This document shows positions 1-11,277 of a stretch of 64,000 nt of DNA, piece by piece (within the stretch, counting starts at the first letter, position 1; the number at the start of each line of letters is the position of its first letter). The notes beneath the pieces are model-generated. The model did no database searches, was not told where the DNA came from, and was given only the letters and a program-made list of their open reading frames with translations. Source of the stretch: Phytophthora quininea (taxonomy: Eukaryota > Oomycota > Peronosporomycetes > Peronosporales > Peronosporaceae); the NCBI GenBank assembly GCA_011947345.1, contig JAAVTG010000248.1, positions 62,001-126,000 on the forward strand. The letters run 5' to 3'. A program made the translations under genes and the position numbers.

Positions 1-3000
1 AAGACGGAGCGACGCTTCCCCGACGTTCGGTGTCGAGAACCTGCAGCTTTCGAGCGAGTTGTTTCCACGCCGCTTTCCCCTGGAGCTGAAGCGCTTTCTG
101 GAGTTTCTGCTCGACAGAGGCAGCTCCTCCTGCTCCGGCGTTGATTCCCATTCGAGGTTTTCGACTGCGTGGTTTACGGCTTGAGCTGCCAGGACGTGAC
201 CCGCACGGCTTGTAAGTTGGCGAGAAGCAACCACTGCACCTTGAGTTCGACGAACAGCTCGTGGACTGATGCCGACGGCGCTGTAGTACGAGCAGTGACT
301 GGATAAATCACTCATGGACGAGTCTTTGCCGACTTTGTCTGGGTCTCGACCGCCCATGGCGTGCAGCATCTGCAGGTACTTGACTTGGCCAGTGGATTTA
401 TCACCGCGTGCGTCCTCTTCTTCATAAAAGGCCAGTAGTTCTTGCATGGCTGCGTCATCTCGGAAGTGAATCCCAAAGCGTTCTAGTGCGCGACGCAGCT
501 CCGGATACGAGCAGTCCTGAGCCACTAGGGTCCATGTTTACCAGCAGACGGTAGACAGCACTTTGCTGCGTTCGCGAGCTGGTCATGAGGTGTCGTAGAG
601 CTGCTCGAGCTTCGTGTTGGTCTTTCATATTCGGTTCGCCGTTGAAATTGTCTCGACCTTCACCACTGTCGTCATCGCCTCGGTCTTCGTCTTCGTCGTC
701 TTGCAGCACGAGAGCTTGGGTTTGCAGACCTGCCTTGCCGTCCATGTCCAGCAAGAACCCGCGGTAGTATAATTGACCACCTCGTGCGATATACCGAGCA
801 AAAGCTTCGCACTCGCCCGAGAATCGTGCCATTTGCCGCCAGCATTGCCTTGCAATTTCGAGCACAAGCGCGTGAATACGGGAAGACTCACAAAGCCCCG
901 ACGGTCCGAGTCTTCCGCAACGAGAAGCTGTTCCAGCTCGCCGACGTTTGCTCGGAAGAATTGTCGTAGAATTTCCAGTTCCGTGCCGAGATTGAGTTCG
1001 GTATCACCCATCGACGGTCCCAGGGTCGCGTCGTCGTAGCTCCATTCAACATGTTGTTGGCTTTGGTCTTGTCATCTCCAGGATCGCTGGGGTCCTTCGC
1101 TTCTAGTCCGGGGTCTTCGTAGTCGTTGAGGAACGAGGTGAACCGGATGAGAGGGACGTCGAGAGCGACACTACGGTCCTCGTAGAAGTAGCAGAGGAAA
1201 GCCGTCTGTGCCTCCGACAACGAAAGCGCCTCACGCACTGCGAGTGCAAACGCAGGCGCGGAGACGCGACCCTGACGACGAGGGTCACAATTCACCAATC
1301 GATCCTGTAGAGCTCGCCATTGAATTGCACCCAAGCGAGCTCTTGCCACGCGAACGCTCCAAACGAGTACGAGGGACTCGGTGGGGGCTGTAGCCTGTTG
1401 ACTGTGTTGCCGACCCACAGCGACGGCACCGTTGGCTCCTTCACCCTGAACTGGAGGGTGAAATAGGCCTCGGTGTCGGCCACTCGAGGCCGGTAGGTTT
1501 TCACCAGGGACCGGTAGTCCATTAGCTGATGCGCGTGAGACCCGCAAGCTCGAAACAGCGAGCCGAAATGCCGCGACGGCAACGGCCCGAGGTGTTTGCT
1601 CAGTACTCGGAGCAATTCAGCAGCCGGTACAAGACCTCCCTTTCGAGGGTCACTGAGCTCAAACTCGACGTGGATTGCTCGCCAACTGGCGTCCGGAAGG
1701 CGAGAAAAGGCTTCTTTCAGCTCATTTCCTGGGGACGACAGCGCCACTCGGTTCTTGTACGCGCCTTTGACGTCCTTGATGCCAGCAAAAACCAGCGAAC
1801 TGTTTTCCTGTAGACTGCGCTTCATGGCTGCTCCAGTTCGACCACGAGGCGCTGTCAGGTCTCCAAAGCTGGAGACGAACTTCCGGTAGTCGACTCTGTC
1901 CGTAGAATGATCGCTGGACAACGCTCCATGCACAACAGTAGCGACGTCTTCCTCCGACTCGACCAACTTGAGGTCGCGTAGAGCTTGAGAGAAGACTGCT
2001 GTAGGAACGAAACCCGAGTCTGCAGGGTCCAGCATTTCGAAACCTGCCAAGACTTCGTCGCTTCTTGCTGCCAACTTGTCCCCCACCGCGATCCGAAGCT
2101 GCTCGAGCAGCACAGGGTCCATCCCATCGCTAGAGTTTGTCAAGGTCTTGTCGACCTTCTTTTTGGCTGAAGCTTTTCCCCCAACGCGAGGTATACCCCA
2201 GAGGACTGGAGTGTCTTGTTAGTCGCCATGATGCTGTTGTTGCAGTCAGCTTCGTTGCCAAGAGAGACGTCGGCAATGGGTTTCCCGCGGGACGGTCAAA
2301 CACGAGCGAGTTCCCGACATTGTTCGTGTCACCGTGTTGAAAGCTGATGCCGAACTGAGCGAGGAATTCGTGGTAGTCAATATTCACCCCGTCCTGCGAT
2401 AATTCCTCCATTGCCGCAGCCGACAACGCCGGGATTTGAAGCCCCGCGAGCACCCGACCAAACGCCGCTTTTGTCAGTTTGCCGGTGGCCGCACCACTCG
2501 ACTCCGCAGCTCGACAGGCTTCTCGGACGGCACCCCACGAGACCCGCAGGTTTGCTGCTAGAAGAGCCCTCACTTCTGCGACCACTTGGGTGTGACGCGT
2601 GTTGAGCCTCGTCAAGTGCTCAGCTAGTCGGTGCTTCTTGACGAGCGCTCGACTCCCAGAGCTGGCCACCAGCCCTGCCTCATTGGGGCAGCCAGTGTCG
2701 GGCGTTCCCGTGGCTGGGCCCCGAAGCGACCGAGCCAAGTCGTCCACAAAGTCGACGTAGCTTAGTCCTCGGTCGTTGTTCTCCTCGAATTCGTGTCGAA
2801 GCGCTTGCGCCTCGGACCGGGTAATGACGATTCCGTGCGTCGCCAATGCATCGCCCAGATGGGCGAGCGAAAGCGTCTCGCGAGCTGTGGCCAGCTGGAA
2901 GTTGCTGCCGAGATTACGAATGTCTCCGCTCAAGATCAGCGGCTTCTTTCTCAGCGTCGGTGGAATCGGCGACGGTGTTTCTGCCGGTCGAGTGAAGGCT

Positions 3001-3254
3001 TGCGCTTTGCTGTCGGCACCGCGCGCAACAGTTCCTGGTGCCGCTGCGGCGGCAGGCTTGATCGGCCGGGGCGTCACCGCCGGCGCCAAGTTGCTCATTC
3101 GGAACGGAAACGAGCTCTGGAGTCGAAGAGGGTCGGGAATGCCACCTCTAAATCGAGGCCTCGACTCGACAGTATTATGCTGCACACTACTATTCTTGTG
3201 CGGCATCCGCTTTTGGTTTCCACCTGTTGCGGTGCTGTTCAACAGCAACACCAA
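1..3254 (-). pseudogene. EF-hand repeat protein (EFCAB6-like), frame-broken, runs off window
   Basis: The minus strand encodes one long run of EF-hand-like units spread over three frames: about 3254-2130, 2143-1292, 1547-888, 1011-455, then open to base 1. Degenerate calcium loops recur (DPADSGFVPTAVF, DPRKGGLVPAAEL, DPRRQGRVSAPAF, DSDRRGFVSLPVF), each followed by a partner of the type VDYRKFVSSFG. This paired, mostly degenerate pattern resembles EFCAB6-type proteins, which in flagellates are usually axoneme-associated; a zoospore flagellum role is inference. Starts are possible at 3254 or at the Met near 3206. Frame changes near 2290, 2180, 1540, 1000 and 150 lie in continuous homology and often in homopolymers, so they are either sequence errors or decay. 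I did not find introns that would repair all of them. Confidence 0.6.
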
Positions 3255-3455
3255 ATTTTCTCGTCATGTATGCGGGGGCACAATCCGCGGCACAAGTGAT
3301 TTGATCGCAGTTTGTTGTTTATGGAGGGCACTTCACCTCCACGTGAAATCGTAATCTCAAAACCCCATAATCGCCTTGGAATTCTTACGAGGTAGCAAAT
3401 CTCTTCGCTTCCCGCTCCGCATCGACCTGCCTCCAGTCCGCAATATTCCAGCCCC

Positions 3456-4437
3456 ATGGCAAGCCACTTCAAGCTCCCATCAGCCGGTTCGGCCACTTTG
3501 GTCCGCTCCATGCCGAGTTCAGCGATACCGTCATTGGAACCGTCCTACCGCGCGGTCGAGGACGCGACCACTTTGCCGATGAAGTCGCGGCCTCGAGATC
3601 GCCAGTCAAGGCGCCTACGGAACGCGTGGAAAGCGCCAAAGCCGAAAAGGAGCGACTACTAGAAGCCAAGAAGGCGCATCGACGCGAGCAACTCCGGGCC
3701 AGTCAGGCTCGCTTCCGCCAGAAGCAACGCGACCTCCGCAGGCAGCAAGACCAGGTGCTGCAGTCCGCCATCCAGCAGTTCCAGTACGAAATCCAGGCGC
3801 TAAAGCTTGAGCGCAAGAGGCTCAAGCTGCGGGGCAAGACCAAGCCCAGTCCGTGGCGCATCGTGAGTGAGGTGTTCCACCTGATCAATCTGGGCTTTCA
3901 GTCCCCATGGTGCGTGGTCAATGCCGAACAGATGAAGCGGAACACCGACACTAAACGCAGTTTGGCGTTCTTGCAGACGGTTCTGGTGCCGGGGTGGCCA
4001 TGGGCCAAGCGCGGGAATTCGACGCGCTGGTCGAGCAATTGAAGCGGTACGCGCTGAATTTCGGAGACCCGAACCTCGAGCTTGGACGCATCGAGTCGGT
4101 GGCCCCCGGCGTTCTCTCTGCTACCGCCACGCTCAGCGCGACCATCACGGATGAGACTATCGCTAGCGTTTTCCCACTTCTCAGGGTTCTAAGGACATCA
4201 ACGACGGAGACAACCCCGTCGTTCGTTGCGTGGGCGACTCGTGGGCCACCGCGTTCAATGCAGCTGCACCATGAGCTTCCTGCTGGATGAAGAGAGTGGT
4301 TGTGTGGAGCGAATCCAGCCCAACCTCGAGTTGCTACCGTCCTTCATCCGATTGCTGGGGTTGAGGACGCAGTAACTGTACTAGACCAGAGTTTAATCAC
4401 CTCGGAAGGTCTCGTCGGCAAGTTAGAGTCGATGTAG
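3456..4437 (+). pseudogene. bZIP transcription factor, Leu-type basic region, frame-broken
   Basis: The family is recognised by a basic region (HRREQLRASQARFRQKQR, about 3680-3730), a leucine-zipper-like coil, and the C-terminal domain shared by all bZIPs in this window (SPWRIVSEVFHL, then LKRYALNFGDPNLELGRIE). Aligned to canonical bZIPs, the invariant Asn of the N-x7-R motif is Leu here. The frame changes between the Met at 3456 and the basic region, near 3990 (GGGG), near 4190, and near 4360 (GGGG). After the last shift the tail matches the family end and stops at 4435-4437. The four shifts could be decay or homopolymer errors. It points away from the neighbouring ANK-TIR gene. Confidence 0.65.
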
Positions 4438-4504
4438 TTGATTCCCCTTGAAACATGTACTCCATGTCTATCGTTCTTGTTCATAATAATTTACTAATTC
4501 CTAA

Positions 4505-7500
4505 CTACATCCTAATGCGTGTGCTCGAGAGCTGCAGCTGATCGTCCTCCAGTCCTTCGAACGAGTCCAGATTCCGGGTACTACCGGTGTTTTGTCCTGC
4601 TCCAACTTCACTAGCCCCACCATCCGAGTCGCCTGAAAAGTGCAGCCGCAAAGCACCAGCCAAGCGGCCGAAGCTGGAATTGAAGTTCATCCCGTTCGCC
4701 ATGAAGTGGAACAGCTCGCTGCGTACCAGCGTATATCGCTTGTCCAGGCCAGGCTCCAGGTCGTTCAACACCACTGGGAAGATCGACCGTCCTTTATCTT
4801 CTGCGAATGCCAACTGATCGCGAACCAACTCGTTGCCCGCAGTCTGCCTTGAGACCATCACAATGAAGCACGAGCAGCGAAGGATGGCTTCCTGGCTAGC
4901 TTGGATACGAGCTTCAAAGCCCTGGCCTTCGACATTCCGATCACTGTAGCAGACCAAACCTGCGCTCGAGAGTTGGGAGCTCAGCTGCTGCACAAACCCA
5001 GGATGCTTGTCGCCGTGTGAAATGAACACAAACTGGCGCTGCTGCAGACTATTTGGATTGCCAACAGTGTCCCAAGACTCGGTGACTTGTAATAAATTGG
5101 AGTCTCCCAGCGTTGCCAGCATCGTCCCTCGGTTGCTTAACCCTCCCGCTTCATCTTCAGTGTTTCGCTCCAGTAGACGGCTCTGTGCCATGTTCTTCTG
5201 CTTCGCCACGTAGCGATGCTTCTCCACTTCGTCGCGTACGCCATCCAACAATAAATGAAATTGCGACCTGTATCTGCCCTCGTCATACTCATACTCGATC
5301 CTGCCTTCATCGTAGTTCAAACTCGTGATCGCCGGCTCGAATGGGACAATCTGCCGAGTGTACAAATACACCTGCAAATGCTCGTTGACGATGGCTCCCT
5401 CGGTCGAGACTGCCAAGATGGGAGTCCCCACCTGCTTGGCCAACGCCAGTTCCTTCAAACACCAGTCCGAGTCCGCATAGTCCTCTGTGAGAATACACAC
5501 CACCACCGAGGCGTTCGTGATCCCGCGCGCGATCTCCTCTCTCCACACCGCACCACCGCCAATGCCACTCGGGTCCATCAAATCCAGCCACGTCGTCACA
5601 TTCGCGTCCTCCAGAGACTGCCGCAGCTTCCGAGCGAACTCCAGGTGCGAGTGCGTGTAGCTGATCATCACGTCGCGCTGGCCGGCCGCACGCTTCAGCT
5701 CGAAAAGCAGTCGTGTAGATGTCGTGCAGTCCAGCGGACGCAGACCTTCTCCGTTCATCTGCATGAGATCGCCACCACACGACAATGCGGCGAGTGCCGA
5801 CGCCTCATTCTCCTGTCGGACGGCGACATGCAGTGCCGTATCGCCCGTCGTGGGCAGTTGGTAGCCGATATCGCCACCCGCTGACGTGAGCTCGTCGAAA
5901 AGTTCTCGAGACGCGTCCAACGCAGAGGCGGCGCACATCAGCGGCGTCATGAACTCGCCGTCGGCCAGATTGGGCTCGGCACCTCCGCGAAGCAGCGACC
6001 GAACCACTTCCAGCTTGTTGAGTCGTGCCGCCCAGTGCAGAGGAGAACGACCTCGAGCGTCTTGAAAGTTCGGGTCGGCTCCCGCTTTCAGCAAAGCGTC
6101 AACTGCTTCGGTCGACCCGCTGATAGCGGCCCAGTGCAGCGGTGTTCGCCGGTTCAAGCCGATGTATCCCATCTCGCCCAGGCAGTCCACGTCTGTCTTG
6201 CGAGAAATGAATTTCCGGACAGCCACCACGTCGTTCTGGGCTGCCGCGAGATGGAACGGCGTCAGCGCCACATCGCTGCCCCATTCTTCCAGCTCCAGCG
6301 CTACAGCGTAATTGCCTCGGACGTAGGCCACTTGAAGTGGTGTCATCGTGTTCCTAAAGCCTGGGTCAGGGATCACGAGAGGATCAGCGCCGTGAAGCAA
6401 CAGTTCTCTGGCGATCTCAGCGTGCTCGGCTAGAAACAGCGGGGGTACTCGGTTTGCTCGAAACGAGGCCTTTGACAGTGTCCCTGGCGGTGCGCCATGT
6501 TCCAACAACCAGCGCACAGTCTCGAGTTGGCCCGTGGAGACAGCGCAATGCAGCGGCGTGACCAAATTCGTGTGAAAACGGAAATTGCAGTGTCTTCCTC
6601 GCTGCCTTCGGGTCTCTTTACAATGAGCTGGATAAAGTGCCAGAATAACCCTCCAGTGGAAAACACCACGCGCTGGAACTTGTCCAGCGCAGTCAGATCG
6701 AAATCGTACTCCTTCAGCAGCTCCAACGCGCGAATGTTGCCGTAGTAAGCAGCTACATGCACTGGGTTCTCTCGCGACTTCGCAAAGAACTTGAGCTTAA
6801 TCTTTGGCGCCTCGTACGTCTTCCCTGGGAATCCGAACTCGCTGTTCATGAAACCTTTGGCCTTGGCGTACTCTAAAATCTCGCGCATTTCCTGCAAGTC
6901 CCCCGTCGTGTGGCGTAGTAGAGTCGCGTTCGTACGACCTCCAGCATCTTCTCGGGCATCTTTAGCTGCTCGTCCAGGCGTAGATCCACGTGCTCTCGGA
7001 TGTGACCAGTTTGGTCGCTCTCGCTGAAGGCCCCCAGCTGCATTTTGATGTGCTCCCGATACCGAGCGAAGTAGTAGAGAAGCACAAACAGGTTGGCATA
7101 GCAAACCGCAGCGCCCAGCACGAATATTTGGGCGCTGACACTGCTACACGAGTCGAGCGCTCGACTGAACAGCACCCAGAGGAAGTAGATCACCAGAAAC
7201 ACATCGAAAATCAGCATGAAGACGGCCAGCACCTCGCAAAACTTGTAGACGAAGCACCGCCGCACTTTCCTCACGCTGTTGGGGCTCCGTCCTTCCTGTT
7301 CAGTGTCCTCGCCTGTTGAAATTTCATCCCGTCGGAACGGCTCAAACAACCGCAATCCCGAGCCTGGCAGGGACAACACGATGGCAGCAGGGAGCGTCTG
7401 GTAGATGAGCGCCGAAAAGACAACGACCGTGTTGCAGTCATTGTAGTCCTGCATGTTGTCAACCTCGTAGTCGTCGAGCGTTCGCTGCACGAAGGCGTAT

Positions 7501-7907
7501 TTGAATAGCAGTCCTGCCACCAGTCCAAGACTGAGGTGCATTCCCGAGCGCATGAGTCGTCGAGCGAAGAAGGAGTTGTTGAGGAACCGCAGCCAGAGCC
7601 AGTGGCGAGGGACGCGTGCCAATTTGCCGCGAAGAGCTTCGGCGTTGGCCTGGTGGCGGTCAAGACGCTCCTTGACGCCCAGAAGCGACGGCCATCGCGG
7701 TCGGTCCCTTGGCGACTGCGCGAGTCCGTAGGAAGTCTGTGAGCGGGGACTGGAGGCGCCGGACGTGCCGCTGGCGGGCGTTCGGAGACTGCGCTGCGAG
7801 TTGAACGAGTTGTCGACCTCGCGAGCGGCGCCGTGGCCACCCAAGTTGACTCGGCGAGGACTCGTGATGATCGAGACGGTGTAGTCCGTCTCGGAAGACA
7901 CAGCCAT
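4505..7907 (-). CDS. Membrane-ankyrin-TIR-TIR protein, copy A (two frameshifts)
   Basis: Predicted order: a Ser/Thr-rich cytosolic N-terminus, about four hydrophobic segments (7560-7040), ankyrin repeats (about 6760-5720; repeated TPLHWAA-type units), a first TIR domain (about 5680-5330; RDVMISYTHS, and SDWCLKELALAK with the NADase-type Glu), a linker, and a second TIR (about 5036-4700; FVFISHGDKH) in which the aligned Glu is Gln (LVRDQLAFA). The ATG at 7907 opens the frame. Single-base deletions near 6900 (GGGGG) and near 6580 split it into three frames; copy B is intact at both places, so these are not inherited breaks. TIR domains with this Glu cleave NAD+ in plants, animals and bacteria; a receptor or scaffold role in this oomycete is inference. 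Its middle is almost identical to copy B. Confidence 0.75.
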
Positions 7908-8160
7908 CCGGGCCTGCTCAATAGCGTGTCTGTCCGTTGGCTTATGTCACGAGCCTTGGTCGGACAGCAAGTGGTGGTTTGACGGACGACCAAGGACACG
8001 ATGATTGTAGCACGAGATTTGAGTATTGCGACCAACGCGCACTGAAGTTCGTCCAGATGTTTACTCCACGGCATGCACGTGGGTGAACCTCGCGGAGAAG
8101 CAAAGGCAATGGCTCGTATCGGTAGTGAAATGAACATGTCGATTTAGAGGAGGCGGTCTC
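7908..8160. other. Intergenic region upstream of ANK-TIR copy A
   Basis: It separates the ANK-TIR start from the end of the next minus-strand gene (bZIP) and presumably holds the ANK-TIR promoter. I see no clear initiator match or repeat. Confidence 0.4.
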
Positions 8161-9228
8161 CTAAACTGAGCTCCCTACAAGACATTCCGGAGTGACCAGC
8201 GCGCAGTCTAACACCCTCGACGCGTCCTTCAAGTCCCCCAGCACTCGCTTCAACGACGACACAAAGTCGATGGCCGTCTCCAAACGCGCCACGCGACCGC
8301 TTTCTTCGTCAAAGAGGAAGATCACGGAGCAGCTGCAGCAGAGACGCTGCTCCAGAATTCGCTCCCGCAGTCTCAGCGTATCCGCGTCTTGCTTGTTGAC
8401 GTTGTGCAGGCGCGGAAACAAGCTGCGAATCGTGGTCTCCGTGATCGTGATGGTCAGCGCAGCGACGGCCCTCAATACTCCCTGCGCGACGGTCTCAATC
8501 CGGTCAACCCGCAGCTGCGGGTCTCCGAAACACAGCGCGTAGCGTCTCAGCTGATCGACCAGCGCCTCGGGTCCGTGCAGCTCACCCATGGCCACGTCCG
8601 ACGTCAACATGGTCCGTAGAACGCCCAGACCTCGTCGCATGTCGGCGTTTGCTTGAGTCTTGTCACCGCTGACGATGCTCCATGGAGATTGGAAACAGGT
8701 TTCTACTAGATGGAGCACCTCGCTCACGGTGCCCCAGGGACTCGATTTGCTTTTGCCTCGATGCTGGAGTGTCTGGCGCTTCGCCCGCAGGGTCCAAATC
8801 TCTTGAGTCAGTCGGCGCTGGTGCTGCTGGTGCTCCAACTGCAGTTTGCGCTGCTTTTGTCGGAAGCGAGCTTGACTAGCTCGGAGCTGCGCACGCCGTG
8901 CCTCCTTCTTGGCTGCGAGCCTAGCATTCTCATCAACGTGACCTTGAAGGGTTATATTCGGCTGCGTGCTACGAGCAGTCTGCAGCGGCGGGCCTTGCAC
9001 CAGCACTATGGCCTCGCCAAAGTGTCGTACATTTCGATCACGTGGTCGTACCGCACCGATCACTTGGTCGCTCAGTCTCCGGCGGCTCTGGTCCAAGTTG
9101 CCCAGCACAATTCCCAGCGTTTCTGAGTGTGCTTCCATCTCAGAGATCGAGTTGTGAAGCTTGGAGATTGCCATTAGACTCGAATAGAGCGTGCAGGGAG
9201 AGATTTGAGAAAGTGCCGACGCGATCAT
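8161..9228 (-). CDS. bZIP transcription factor, Leu-type basic region
   Basis: An intact frame encodes a nuclear DNA-binding protein. The basic region RRAQLRASQARFRQKQRK has Leu where canonical bZIPs have the base-contacting Asn. It is followed by a Gln/Leu-rich coil and the conserved C-terminal domain (SPWGTVSEVLHLV; LRRYALCFGDPQLRVDRIE; CSVIFLFDEESGRV). The frame opens upstream with a non-ATG codon; in-frame ATGs lie at 9228, 9174 and 9138. The last gives an N-terminus closest in length to the relatives and may be the true start. The gene is divergent from the Cys-type bZIP starting at 9818. It is the only uninterrupted Leu-type member here. Confidence 0.8.
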   Translation of the reverse strand: MIASALSQISPCTLYSSLMAISKLHNSISEMEAHSETLGIVLGNLDQSRRRLSDQVIGAVRPRDRNVRHFGEAIVLVQGPPLQTARSTQPNITLQGHVDENARLAAKKEARRAQLRASQARFRQKQRKLQLEHQQHQRRLTQEIWTLRAKRQTLQHRGKSKSSPWGTVSEVLHLVETCFQSPWSIVSGDKTQANADMRRGLGVLRTMLTSDVAMGELHGPEALVDQLRRYALCFGDPQLRVDRIETVAQGVLRAVAALTITITETTIRSLFPRLHNVNKQDADTLRLRERILEQRLCCSCSVIFLFDEESGRVARLETAIDFVSSLKRVLGDLKDASRVLDCALVTPECLVGSSV

Positions 9229-9545
9229 TGATTGCAGGCAGAATGCACCGCTATAAAACTGTGTTTGTTGGTTGGCAGAGTTGGAAGGCACTTGGAATCT
9301 GATCTTGTGTTTATGATTGAACCATCGCGGGCGATTTCCCCGATCGTCAACATGTTGACGAGTGTTGAATACGACCTTGGCTTGCTGAACATCAACCCAG
9401 CATGCATTGGGACGATAAGAAGGAACCCCAAGGGCACTTCAACGGCATGTACACTATGCAGAGGTACAGCACGAGGTCGTTGCATCGTCGATCGACGAAT
9501 GGCTGAGATGATCATAATCGCGGCCCAACCGGTAATCCTCGGCCA
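9229..9545. promoter_or_regulatory. Divergent promoter region between two bZIP genes
   Basis: This gene-free stretch lies between a minus-strand bZIP and the plus-strand bZIP at 9818. A short block around 9496-9512 (TGGCTGAGATGATCA) recurs in inverse orientation near 16220, just outside the 1.4-kb inverted repeat, so the duplication originally extended further. No other sites are recognised. Confidence 0.4.
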
Positions 9546-10945
9546 AAATTTCTCAACTTTGCTCAGCCCCAGCCGCGTTCTTTACCGCCTGCCGTAGGGG
9601 ATACCGCGAAAGACCAGTATACCGGTATCCAACATACAAACGCCAAGACAGCGGTGGTCAGCGTTTTCCTGTTTACGACTTTTGCCGATTACGCACAGCC
9701 TCTATCCAGACTGTTTCCCACGCACTTTCACTTTCGCCCCACAAAGCAAATATCACCCACGAGCGCGCGTGATACACAGCCGCCGCTCTCGACCCCCCCA
9801 CCACCACCACCGCCCCCATGACAAGTCTCACCACCGGCAGCTACAGCTCGGCGGTGCACCACCACCACGGCAGCTTCGACCAGCTGAGCGACGGCCTCGT
9901 GAGTCACGTGCGGCCGAGAGACCGACGACAAGTCGACGACACCGCCAAGACCCGAGCGCTGCTGAGACCGTTCACGGCGCCGAGATGCGCCCACGGCCTG
10001 GGTGGTGGCGGCTCCTTCCTGCCGGCCGACACGCTGCTGTCGCTCACGAGCCAGTCGGCGGGCGACAAACTCCGGGACGAGTCGCTGCCCGCTCGCCGGC
10101 AGATGACGCCGCCCCGACCCAGCGCCGACGTCCACCCCACCGAGACGACCCAACTCGAGCTCGACGACGCCGCCGGAGCCAACACGTCGCTCAAACGCAA
10201 GCGCAGCGACCTCAGCCGCCGCGAGCAGTGCCGCGCCAACCAGGCCAGATACCGCAACAAGCAGCGCGCGCTGCAGCAGCACCTCGAGCAGACTGTGGAG
10301 CAGCTCCGCAAGCAGCTGGACGGGCTCAAGCAGCGGCGACGAGACCTCACGTCCCGCGAGCGCATCAGCCACAGCCCATGGACCATCGTGGCCGAGACCT
10401 TCCACCTGCTGCAGACCAGCTTCCGCTCTCCGTGGCGCATGGCCAAGCCCGGCGAGATGCACAAGCACGCCGACCTGCGCCACAGCCTGGCCTTCCTCAA
10501 GGAGTCGTTCGTGCACGACGCGGCCATGGGCGACGTGGGCGGCGCGCAGGCGCTGCTGGACCAGCTGCGACGCTACTCGCTCTACTTTGGCGACCCGCAG
10601 ATCCAACTCAGCCGGATCGAGGAGGCGGCCCCGGGCGTCATGCGCGCCACGGCCAGTCTGGGCGTGACGGTCACGGAGTTCACGGTGCGCCACGTGTTTC
10701 CTCACTTGGAGAAGGCCGGTCGCGGCGAGGAGGACGAGCACGAGTCTCTGCGAGAGAAGCTGCTGGGCGCGCGTCTGAGCTGTCCGTGCTCGATCGACTT
10801 CTTGCTGGACGAGCAGTGCGGGCGCGTGTTGCGCGTGGAGGTTGGTGTTGACTTTTTGTCGTCTTTGATCCAAACGCTCGGGAGCGTGGTGGACGCATCG
10901 GTAGTGCTGGATGGCGCCATGTTTGGTGCTGGCTGCGTTATTGGT
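9546..10945 (+). repeat. Left arm of 1.4-kb inverted repeat (Cys-bZIP gene and promoter)
   Basis: Near-identical, in inverse orientation, to 14810-16205. The arm holds the whole bZIP gene and about 270 bp of upstream sequence. The coding differences I noticed are few (for example Asp versus Gly after KRKRS), so the duplication is recent or has been homogenised. The arms enclose 10946-14809 with ANK-TIR copy B. The similarity ends abruptly at the last codons. Confidence 0.85.
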
Positions 10946-10960
10946 GAAGTCGCGCAGTAG
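9818..10960 (+). CDS. bZIP transcription factor, Cys-type basic region, copy 1
   Basis: This is an intact 380-residue protein. A His-rich N-terminus and a Ser/Pro-rich stretch lead to the basic region RREQCRANQARYRNKQR (residues about 135-150). Cys138 sits at the position of the invariant Asn in canonical bZIPs, a substitution reported in Phytophthora bZIPs linked to oxidative-stress responses. A zipper follows with hydrophobic residues at about 152, 156, 160, 163, 167 and 170. The C-terminal half is a conserved domain (SPWTIVAETFHLL; LRRYSLYFGDPQIQLSRIE; CSIDFLLDEQCGRV). The ATG is the first in frame after an in-frame stop. The last residues (IGEVAQ) differ from copy 2 (IGDLQADR) because the repeat ends there. 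Confidence 0.9.
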   Translation: MTSLTTGSYSSAVHHHHGSFDQLSDGLVSHVRPRDRRQVDDTAKTRALLRPFTAPRCAHGLGGGGSFLPADTLLSLTSQSAGDKLRDESLPARRQMTPPRPSADVHPTETTQLELDDAAGANTSLKRKRSDLSRREQCRANQARYRNKQRALQQHLEQTVEQLRKQLDGLKQRRRDLTSRERISHSPWTIVAETFHLLQTSFRSPWRMAKPGEMHKHADLRHSLAFLKESFVHDAAMGDVGGAQALLDQLRRYSLYFGDPQIQLSRIEEAAPGVMRATASLGVTVTEFTVRHVFPHLEKAGRGEEDEHESLREKLLGARLSCPCSIDFLLDEQCGRVLRVEVGVDFLSSLIQTLGSVVDASVVLDGAMFGAGCVIGEVAQ

Positions 10961-11277
10961 TGTAGTGTCCACAACGTTATCGAATCAAATGAAACTGAAG
11001 TCGTTGACCTCTGACCTGCGCTGTTGGTTTGAAGGGCCTGAGCGGCAGGGTGCAATGAAGGTTGTCGTTCATCCGCGTTGGTTTTTATTGGCAATGGTTT
11101 AGCGATGAATTTGCAGCACGTTGACAAGATAGAGAATCTGGATGTACCGGCGCAGTAGCCAGAAATAGAGTAATCGTCGGTGCCTCGTTCCATTCATAAA
11201 CATCGTATGTTTCGCTCCATTGTCTCTTTACCCGGCCATTGTTGTCCTCGCCAGCAGGTTCCCCTGCCTCGGTCGAA
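10961..11277. promoter_or_regulatory. Region upstream of ANK-TIR copy B
   Basis: It lies between the bZIP stop and the first in-frame ATG of the ANK-TIR gene. It presumably holds the bZIP 3' end and the ANK-TIR promoter; I recognise no specific site. Confidence 0.35.

Noticed and set aside
9728..10972. A 414-codon open frame antisense to bZIP copy 1, with similar long frames in other frames and in copy 2 (14800-15996)
   Set aside because: GC-rich third positions in the bZIP gene leave several frames open. These translations are Arg/Ala/Gln-rich low-complexity sequence without domains, while the bZIP frame has clear motifs.
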